From Cryptomeria japonica (Eukaryota > Streptophyta > Pinopsida > Cupressales > Cupressaceae), in the NCBI RefSeq assembly GCF_030272615.1, contig NC_081414.1, forward strand, positions 912,893,009 through 912,957,008: a DNA stretch of 64,000 nucleotides, read 5' to 3'. Under the pieces are notes generated by a model. The model had not been told where the DNA came from. It did no database searches and saw only the letters and a program-made list of their open reading frames with translations. The position numbers and the translations under genes were made by a program. Of the stretch, positions 56,536-64,000 are shown one piece after another. The stretch's first letter is position 1. Each line of letters opens with the position of its first letter.

Positions 56536-57000
56536 ACCTCGTTGTTACCATTAAACGAGATGTAATCAACACGCAAGACAATAGTCAGTAATTGATCATC
56601 AATAACCTTAAATATAAACACAGTGATCCTCTTCACTTCTAACATAACCCAAATTTAATGCAAATGCATCAAAATTCTGGTACCACATCCTTGGTGATTA
56701 TTTCAAACCACACAGTGATCGTTTTAACCTACAAACCAAGTGTTATTTTCCTTTCTCAATACAATCATCACGTTGTTGCATGTGAATCTCTTCTTTGAGA
56801 TCCCCGTGTAGGAAATAAGATTTTAACATCCATTTTCTCAACCTCAAAATCACAAGTAGCATTAATAAATAATAGGAATCTAATCGAGGTTATCTTAGTA
56901 ATAAGAGATAATATTTCACCAAAATCAACTTCCTCTATTTGGGAGTAGCCCTTGGTCGCCAATATAGCCTTGTACCGCTCTAACTAACCATCTACACCAA
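56536..57000 (-). pseudogene. Copia reverse transcriptase, N-terminal part
   Basis: ATKGYSQIEEVDFGEILSLI, TSIRFLLFINATCDFEVEKM and DVKILF, then SPRMWYQNFDAFALNLGYVR and SEEDHCVYI match copia RT fingers and palm. The YVDD-type active site would fall close to the insertion point at 56535 and is not intact. The region 57000-57490 between this and integrase is a degraded linker. Confidence 0.8.
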
Positions 57001-57489
57001 ACTTTTTAAATATACACTTACATCTAATGAGATTTATTCCTTTAAAAAAAGTAACAAGATCTTAGGTGTCACAACTATCCAAATCTGTCATCTCCTCCTA
57101 CATGGCTTCCATCCAAAAATTGATTTCCTCAGAAGACAGAGACTCTTAGAAAGATCTAAGTTCATCGTCAATACGTAGTAAAGCACATTTACAACAAAAT
57201 TCTAGTAGGCTATTACCTATCAACTAGATTATGTTGTCTTGTTGACCTTCTCAAAGGTGGAGTAAGAGATTCTCCTCATGTTCTTTCCTATTTTCAACTT
57301 CTTCTATTACAACAAACTCTTCACAACTTTCACTTTAACTCTCTTCTTTTTCTCCATCTTTTGGTCCATCTCACTATTCTTCACATGTGGATCTTCTTGC
57401 TTAGTTTCAAAACGCATTGTCTTTGTCTTTTCCTTTGGTTATTCTTCACCTAAGTCGGTTCTAAATTACTTGAAAATTACATCTCTATA

Positions 57490-57795
57490 AAAGGTCATTT
57501 TATGGGTTAGAGGATTCTAAAGCTTATAACCTTTTATATTCTCATCATATCCTACAAAGATGCATTTATGAGCTTTTGGATCCAATCTAGATCACTTCTC
57601 CTGAGGCACATGAATAAAAGTGTCACAACCAAAGACCCTTAAATTTGAAATTGAAGGCTTTTTAACCAATCATGTTTAATAAGGTGTTTTATAAACAAGA
57701 GCCTTACAGGAAGATCTATTAATTAAATAAAAAGTAGTTCCGACAACTTATGCCAAAAATCATTTATCGAACTTAGCACTACTTAACATGCTCCT
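57490..57795 (-). pseudogene. Copia integrase C-terminal part
   Basis: The minus translation shows RSMLSSAKFDK, KTPY, KPSISNLRVFGCDTFIHVPQ, LDPKAHKCIFVGYDENIKGY and THKMTFYRDVIF. These are the conserved copia integrase C-terminal blocks. At least three stops interrupt it. The right end at about 57795 meets a SINE, and the upstream catalytic core is gone. Confidence 0.8.
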
Positions 57796-57797
57796 AG

Positions 57798-57935
57798 CTC
57801 AAGGGTGTGTGAGTAGCTAAGTTAGTGTGAGGGCGAGTCGTGAGGCATAGTGTTAGGCTAATGATCCCGATGCTATGCACCAATTCTAGTTCGATTCTTG
57901 CCAAAATTACCACAAATCCTATTAGAAAAAAATTA
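57798..57935 (+). mobile_element. Probable tRNA-derived SINE
   Basis: A-box-like TAGCTAAGTTAG at 57814-57825 and B-box GTTCGATTC at 57889-57897, followed by an A-rich end (about 57925). Spacing is somewhat long for a tRNA. It begins exactly where the copia integrase homology stops, which may mark its insertion point. Confidence 0.5.
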
Positions 57936-59400
57936 AGTTATAGTGAGTCAAGCAAGATGTCTAGGGTTTTGTAGGAATTATGGTGGAAGAGATGGTTAGG
58001 TGTCGGATATGTTGGTTGAAAATTTTTCAAACTAGGTGAGTTTACAAAATTGTGGTTTCAACCACAACATGTGAGATTAAACCTCTCATAATTTATAAGG
58101 GAAGTCTCCCCCTTTAACTTACTACTATACTTTCTATAACAAGATACAACTTTCCATTTCTAATCTAAACTTGGGTGATGTATCATCTTATCCTCTTTTT
58201 TGAGAATAGATGTTAGTCTTTCCTCTTTCTTAAAAAAAGAGTTTACAATATAGAGCAACAATAATTCTTACAATTTTAATGTTACAAATTAACACAAAAT
58301 GTATGAATGATCAAGATACAAATAAGTAAAGAAGAAAAGTTTCTATAAAGCTCAAAGTCCTTCATTGCTTCTCCAGGATGGGACAAAGTGCTTAAGCTCA
58401 AAGTCTTAAAAAAAAAAAAACTATCCTATCAATCTTTCTTCAAATAATTTCTTCTATAACCCATGGTATCAAGTTAAGATATTCAAAGTAAAGCACAAGG
58501 TCTTTATCTTGATATCCTATTGCAACTTTGAACAATATTTATCCAAAATGATAAAATGAAGCTCAAAGTCTTCAAATTAAGATTTATTTTCCAAAACAAC
58601 ACAATAAAGCACAAAGTCTTCAAGGTGTTATCTTACTATATTTCAGCTAACTTTAATCTTGAAAATACCAATATGAAGCTCAAAGTCTTCAAAATGGTAT
58701 CACATTCACTAATTCCCAATTCTATTAACAAGAGCTGAAATATGACACAAAGTTCCCAAACCAACAATCGTTTCTACTGTTTAATGGTGTCTCCTCAACT
58801 ACAACTTTACTTGAGCAAAATAATAATTTACAACAATAATGAAATAAGAACACCCTTACCATAAATCACAATGAATCTAACACAAAGTTTAAATGCCAAA
58901 TCTTTATTCTTATTTGATCAAGTTTGTAAAATAACAATAGGAACACAAAGTTTCACTTTTGCTATTCACTTTGGCGGATTTTTGTTGCATATAGATTAAA
59001 TATTTTATAGCTCTATATTACAAAGAGCAACCTCATATATATAGGTGAGGTACGTTGAGAAAATCTAGGAAAAACTATGACTAAATCAAATAAGAGTCCT
59101 ATTTGACTTAGAACTTGTGCACATTTTAGATGCAAAAACTTGAATACAAAATGACACTTGAAGTGTCAATTGGAATTACAAAATGCCCCTAAACTAGAGA
59201 TGCATAAAAATGACTAAGTGTCTGGAGCCTCGTCTTATTCATCATTGTCTCCTTTTTTCTTCAAGAAATCTTCATATTGTCGCAAGGTAGCCTATATTTC
59301 ATAGTCATCTAGTCCCAATATGTTGAATCTGGCATCTGGAGTGGGGTTATAGAAATGGATTCGAAGAATTCCCAAAGTTGGACAAAAAAGACCAAAGACG
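57936..59400. other. Unassigned DNA with scattered AAGCTCAAAGTCTTCAA modules
   Basis: No gene. Between about 58340 and 58960 the phrase (A)AAGCTCAAAGTCTTCAA or a variant (GCACAAAGTCTTCAAG, GACACAAAGTT) recurs at least eight times at roughly 60-bp intervals, a worn minisatellite. At 59040 onward nothing could be assigned. Confidence 0.45.
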
Positions 59401-59410
59401 TGGTTCATGA

Positions 59411-60008
59411 AGTTCATTTCAGACTTATAAGTTTGATAAGCACTTGTGGAGGGTCAACAATCATATAGGTGCATATCAGACTTACAAGTCCAATATGATG
59501 CAAAAGACAAAGGAAAGAAATATTGTCTTTGGTGTGAATCGAGGTTATAACCCCGATTTACACCTAAGAAAGAATCATGGTGCAAGCTGAAGTTACAACC
59601 TTGATTCACACCAACTCTTAGCACTTGGCCAAATGCACAGGAAATGGTGTATGGTGACGCTAGGGCACCAACATGCATCGTTGGATAAGGCCTCAATGTA
59701 GTTTGTGGTTCTAGCCCCGACATACACCATTTTGAGAGGACTCAGTTTAGGTCATGGTTACGGCCTCGATTTACACCAGAATGGGCGAACTTGGTGCAAG
59801 TCGGGGTTATAACCCCGCCTTGCACCAGAATGGGAGGACTTGGATTTTAGGCCTTATGTGCAGTTCGGGTTTATAAACCTGACCTACACCTAACAAGATT
59901 TTTGACATGGCAATGAAGTGGTATAAATCAGGGTTACAAACCCAATTTGCACTTGACTATAAAATTTTAAGGGAAGTGTAATTCGAGGTTGTAAACCTGA
60001 TTTACATC
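59411..60008. repeat. Array of about eleven 34-bp imperfect palindromes
   Basis: Each module is 17+17 bp with outer GGTGYAAATC / GATTTACACC and centre GGTTATAACC. Positions are 59411, 59467, 59531, 59579, 59646 (weak), 59695, 59744, 59793, 59857, 59920 and 59975. Centre spacing is 48-67 bp. The best copy (59793-59826) pairs 16 of 17 and contains GGGGTTATAACCCC; 59531-59564 pairs 15 of 17. The spacers are not conserved. A 89-codon minus ORF here is a by-product of the repeats. Confidence 0.85.
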
Positions 60009-60639
60009 AAAACACAAAAACTAACTTAAAAGGCTCAAAAAATGACCAGAACCTTCGAATCGAGAATGGAGGGTCCTAAATAATACATGAGGGAGAATGA
60101 AGACTACCTCAAAAAATGTTCTTAGATCACATGAGCTACAAATTGGACAAAATTTGTAGGGGTTATCCTATTTTTATGACATAGTAAAAAATGAGGACAA
60201 TAAGGTCGGAAGCCAAGCTACGAGAATAGAGTATGGTGCCTTCCAAGAAAGTTTTGAGAGGATGGCTCTCTTGGAAAAATCCTTGAGGTGTATGAAAAAG
60301 AACCTCGAGCATGTATCGAAATGGAATGGACAACAAAAGGATAAAGGCATTTTTTGGAATTGACACATTCAGCCAATGATTTTTCGAGACATTGAACACA
60401 AGTTTTAGAATGAAAAAACCTAAGCCTGAGAAGGTATGTATTGATGCTTCTTAGTCAATATCTTTAACTTTTCATATTGAAAGTGAATAATGGAAGGAAT
60501 TAATGACAATGCTAAGGCATAGAGGGTTTTTAATGAAATGGGCGGGAGAGTGGCCAACTTACTTTAGAGTCAGGAAATGGTGCAATGAGCATTGAGGGAA
60601 AAAATTCACTTTAAACACTCTTCCAAATAGTTTTTATTT

Positions 60640-61071
60640 GGTGGTATGTGAAAAGGATTTTGATAAAGCTTTGGTTCGTTTATGATTGGGGTATTGGTTT
60701 TTACTTAAGAGACTAGTCCCCTAATTTTGATCCATTAAAAGCGGGTATTAAAGAAATACCCACTAGATTAGGTTGTATTATCTGCCAAATGAATATTGGG
60801 ACCTAAAAAATTTAAAACTAATAGGGAATAAGCTTGGGAGATTTATCTATGCAAATGAAAAGGTAGAGAAGATGGATTTTAGTATCTATCCTAGAATTTG
60901 TATCTATTGGAGGCTCCATCCTCCTTTACAGAAGAATATTGAAATATGCGCCTCCGAAGGTGTGTGGGTTCAACAAATTGAGAATTGAGGAGACTATAGA
61001 AATTTGTAAGAAATGCAAGAGTTTGAAGCATCTAACAAAGGACTGTTGTACACAAAAAAGGGAAAGCGCTA
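60640..61071 (+). pseudogene. LINE ORF1 (RNA-binding, CCHC)
   Basis: RLYYLPNEYWDLKNLKLIGN, KLGRFIYANEKVEKMDFSIY and RICIYWRLHPPLQKNIEICA match the DUF4283-type ORF1 of plant L1 elements. In a shifted frame ICKKCKSLKHLTKDCCTQK gives a perfect C-X2-C-X4-H-X4-C knuckle. ORF1 coats the LINE RNA. Stops upstream of 60773 and a frameshift near 60975 break it. Confidence 0.75.
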
Positions 61072-62082
61072 GAGCATGATAGACTCCATTTAAAACCGCA
61101 AGATTTATGTAATGGTTTGGAATTGGCAAATGATATGGGGAAAGATGTTGTGATAAGGAGAAATTATGTTGGGTTTTTCAAACATAGAAAAGTTATAGAT
61201 TTTTTGTTTGGTTTAGGGGAGACTTGAATTATGGTGAATGGATTGACTAAGCTCCAAAAGGAAAGTAAATCCAATGGGGAGTGTGGAAGGAGGAGATATG
61301 ATAGGTGAAAGTATTATTTACAATATTTTTCCCCCCAATGATGTTGTGTAATAGAACGGTGAGGAAGTTTTTCAAATGGGTTGTGGGTCGAATAAGGAAG
61401 GTATTTTGCTGAAAGTTTATAGGAATGAAGGGAGGTAGGAAGGGTTGATGTTGCAATAAAATGTCCAAGTCGTGCTCCCCCTCTAAATAACAATGTATGG
61501 TTTTGGGGCGAAGTGTTTGTTTGGTGCGAAAATTAAATGATTTTCCTTGTGTGGATGACATTTTAAAATGGCAAGAGGACCGAGGTGCTTCTCTAGAAAG
61601 GGAAGGACTAGATGGATGGGAGGAAAAGGTTTTAAACCAACAGATACTTGATAAACTCTTTAATTATAATTAAGGTGCAAGGGTAGGAGAGAATTTGGAT
61701 ATCAACAGGGAAGCAACTTTAGATCCTCATGAGGAGTTGGGCAAGACTCAATACAAAGATATCCAGATCTCTCCCATAAGGAATCCAGATAACTCCTTGG
61801 AGGAAGAAAGAGAAATGAGGTAGCCTTTGAATGAAGGTTTGGAAGACATGGACTTTGCTCAAGATTTACAAGATGAAGATTTATCGAGTATGCAAGTAGA
61901 GGAAGGTATTTTTGATAAATGCTCTTCGGGTCAATCAAAAACAGAATTGGACAAAATTAAAATAGGGAAAAGAAGAAGGAAAGTGCCAAAGACTATTAAA
62001 CTAAATTGGAAATGGTTTGTAGTGCTAAGGGGAAAAGTAAACTGAGATCCTAGGAAAAGGCATAGTCTTTTCTTGAGAATAA

Positions 62083-62846
62083 AGAGTTCTTTCATGGAAT
62101 GTCATAGCGATTGATCAAGAGGTGTCTTGATCAAACACATCTCTAAGATATTGTGAATTTGCAAGAAACTAAATCGAAAGGTAAAGATATTGATGTTTTT
62201 GAAAGAACATTATTTAGGTGGAAAGGGTTTTTTATGGAAGCTGAGGGAGCCTTTGGTGGCATAGGGTTGATTTGCAATGAAGGTATTGTTCTCTTGCAAG
62301 TAGTGAAGCAAGACAAAAGTTTCTAGATGGTTAGAATATTTTCAAAACCACTTAATAAGGTCTTTTTTCTCTCGAATGCTTATGGCCCTACAATGACTAT
62401 TGACAAAAAAAACTTGTGGAAGCAACTTTATGATGAGTTATGGGTTGATGATGAAACGATTTACATTTTGGGTGGTGATTTTAATGCTACCCTTGTTTTG
62501 TCAGATAAAAGGGGTGGAAATAATTGGCTTGGTTCTACCCATAAATATTTTAATGGTTTTGTTAATGAGAATGGGTTGTTGGAGAAAATTTAAATCTAGA
62601 GAATTTACCGAGACCAATCAAAGGCAAGGTTTTCTAAATATTGCAGAAAAACTTGACCATTTGTTTGTCTCGGGCAATTGGGCAAACATGCAATGGATCT
62701 TTGAGGTGGAAATTATTCCATTGATTGGTTTAGACCACTATCTTATATGTTTGATGATTCATGAAGATTCTACTCCAATTAAATTATTTTTCAAATTTGA
62801 AAACATGTGGATGCAGGTTGATGGTTTCAAGGAGCTTATTATGTAG
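62083..62846 (+). pseudogene. LINE ORF2 endonuclease domain
   Basis: An AP-endonuclease-like domain that nicks target DNA. Visible parts are VLSWNV, LQETKSKGKDIDVF, GIGLICNEGIVLLQV, VFFLSNAYGPTMTIDKKNLW, YILGGDFNATLVLSDKRGGN, KLDHLFVSGNWANMQW and LIGLDHYLICLM. The GDFNAT and LDH motifs hold catalytic Asp/Asn/His. A frameshift near 62590 and several stops disable it. Confidence 0.8.
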
Positions 62847-62976
62847 TGGTGGAATCAGACTTCAAATAGATATGACAACTTGGTATTTTGATTCTTCAAA
62901 CAATTATAATTTCTAAAGGAATGCCTCAAAAGATGGAATATAATGCAGTTTAAAAATATATTTTCAAAAAAACCCC

Positions 62977-63573
62977 TTGGAAATGAAGTTGGAGCATTTG
63001 CATTTGAAGGTGATTCATGAAGGTATGGAGGAGATAGACATTGTAGAAGAGAAAAAGCTAAACTTTAAGTATTTGAAAATCCTTGCTAGAGAGGAGATTT
63101 ATTGGCGACAAAAATATAGAGACACGTGGCTAACAAAGGGAGATCAAAACACAAAGTTCTTCCAAACCTCAGTTAAGGCTAGGCGATTGAGAAATAAAAT
63201 CTTTTCAATCAAGAATGGGGCAAGTCGGGAATTTAGGGAGCATGAAGATATAAACAATGAGGCAATGAGTTATGAACGTCGAATTTGTTGAATGGAGGAT
63301 TAGAGAAAGAGGTGTATAAGGATGAGGTAGGGGATGCTATCCCGAGTTGTGTTTTTGGTGACCCAAACAAAATACTAATGGAGCCTATTAGGTTGGAAGA
63401 GGTACGAACTACCTTATTTTCTTTGAGGGGAGAAAAAGCTCCTGGCCTTGATGGTTTTCTAGCCATTTTTTTAAAAAAATACTGGGACATTTTTGCTAAT
63501 GATATTTGGGGAGTGTTGGATGAATCAAGAAGTGGGGGTTTTGTATTGAACTATCTAAAAAATGTTAGACTTA
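62977..63573 (+). pseudogene. LINE ORF2 region before and into reverse transcriptase
   Basis: REEIYWRQKYRDTWLTKGDQ and NTKFFQTSVKARRLRNKIFS are the typical L1 segment between endonuclease and RT. Then RLEEVRTTLFSLRGEKAPGL and DGFLAIFLKKYWDIF form RT block 0/1. The frame shifts near 63290 and the sequence ends before the catalytic FADD-type motif. Confidence 0.8.
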
Positions 63574-64000
63574 TGTGAATTTTGTCATTGATGTCAAACC
63601 CTATGATCTAATTAGGACTGAATGTAGCTTGTTGAGCAGCAGTGGAAAATAGGTATGTATGTGATGTTGAGTAGCAATGGAAGATATGTATGTATGCGAT
63701 ATTGAGCAACTCGAGGTATGTTGAAAGAATAATTTTTGAAAGATCCTTTGCTCTAAAATCTAGTGTTTTGCAAGTCATGGTTGAGTTTTTTTCTTTTGTA
63801 TCAAGTGTTGGTATTAGTTTCAACAATTGAATTGCTATCCAGATGTGTGTATTGCAATATGATCCATGATTTCTATGCTCTGGAATCTATAGCATTCGTA
63901 GCTTGAAGATGAAAGTTGATATGATTGGAATATGTGTATATGGGTCTAGTAGACCCTTGTTTTGCTCTAGTAATTGAAGCGTGTGTTCCAGTAATTGAAA
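63574..64000. other. Unassigned right edge
   Basis: The break in LINE homology is followed by TGAATTTTGTCATTGATGTC, which could be an LTR start of an element inserted into RT and continuing past the window. GTATGTATGTGATGTTGAGYARC occurs about twice at 63650-63720. No gene seen. Confidence 0.35.

Larger units (their letters stand above)
51301..57795 (-). mobile_element. Decayed Ty1/copia element with two nested insertions
   Basis: On minus: integrase end (57795-57490), RT fingers/palm (about 56970-56536), insertion of 53809-56535, RT/RNase H (53808-52902), insertion of a solo LTR, RNase H end (52115-52037), polypurine AAGTGGGAAAA and the 3' LTR starting TGTTAGGATTTAGG at 51942. The left boundary of the LTR is a guess. 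Many stops and frameshifts show it is old, older than both insertions. Confidence 0.8.
60490..63573 (+). mobile_element. L1-type LINE, 3'-truncated
   Basis: A plus-strand non-LTR retrotransposon with remnants of ORF1 (about 60490-61070) and ORF2 (about 62080-63573: endonuclease, then the first part of RT). Homology stops at 63573, just after the beginning of RT. LINEs normally lose 5' ends, so loss of the 3' part suggests a later insertion or deletion there. Multiple frameshifts. Confidence 0.8.

Noticed and set aside
59454-59723. 89-codon minus ORF
   Set aside because: Lies within the palindrome array; its sequence is only the translated repeat.
59411-60008. CRISPR-like look of evenly spaced palindromic repeats
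   Set aside because: Plant nuclear context, repeats diverge strongly from each other, and no cas genes are present.

Overview
The window looks like nuclear DNA of a seed plant with a very large, repeat-rich genome. A conifer or other gymnosperm is the best guess. I base this on AT-rich sequence, one housekeeping gene whose introns are swollen to 7.9 and 15.8 kb by nested LTR retrotransposons, abundant solo LTRs, and hammerhead-like repeats of a kind I associate with Penelope-like elements. No prokaryotic features, rRNA genes or CRISPR array were seen.

One host gene can be reconstructed: cytosolic tyrosine--tRNA ligase on the minus strand, 49598 down to 23764. It has ten coding exons, all with GT/AG borders and consistent phases, giving a 400-residue protein with HIAQ and KMSKS signatures. 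Introns 2 and 3 hold almost all of its length. The other seven introns are 79-281 bp.

Left flank (1-23.7 kb). A Ty1/copia-like element lacking most of pol (1-14479, plus strand, left LTR outside the window) is split inside its gag zinc knuckle by a young 12-kb Ty3/gypsy Tat-like element on the minus strand (276-12271). The Tat-like element has gag and protease but no reverse transcriptase, RNase H or integrase core. Its protease linker runs into an integrase C-terminal tail across a three-fold 355-bp tandem repeat. An antisense plant-mobile-domain ORF lies near its 3' LTR. Further right are a copia 3' end (about 17673), a Sirevirus-type solo LTR (18472-20674, duplication GCTAG) and unassigned AT-rich DNA.

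Inside the tRNA-ligase introns. Intron 3 holds a solo LTR (26331-28659, duplication GGGAC) with a tRNA-derived SINE in it, an inverted repeat, and three tandem 380-bp repeats with hammerhead-ribozyme-like cores. Intron 2 holds a chromovirus integrase remnant interrupted by a Sirevirus fragment, which is itself interrupted by a solo LTR (35029-36971, duplication GAAAC). It also holds a second chromovirus LTR split by a short copia-like element, a 68-bp minisatellite and a fresh 303-bp tandem duplication.

Right flank (49.6-64 kb). A decayed minus-strand copia pol is interrupted by a solo LTR and by a second member of the pol-less copia family. A probable tRNA-derived SINE follows. At 59411-60008 there is an unusual array of about eleven 34-bp imperfect palindromes. 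A plus-strand L1-type LINE with ORF1, endonuclease and the start of RT ends at about 63573.

The most notable items are the palindrome array, the hammerhead-like repeats, and two retrotransposon families that have lost their polymerase yet keep recognisable gag/protease plus extra or fused domains.
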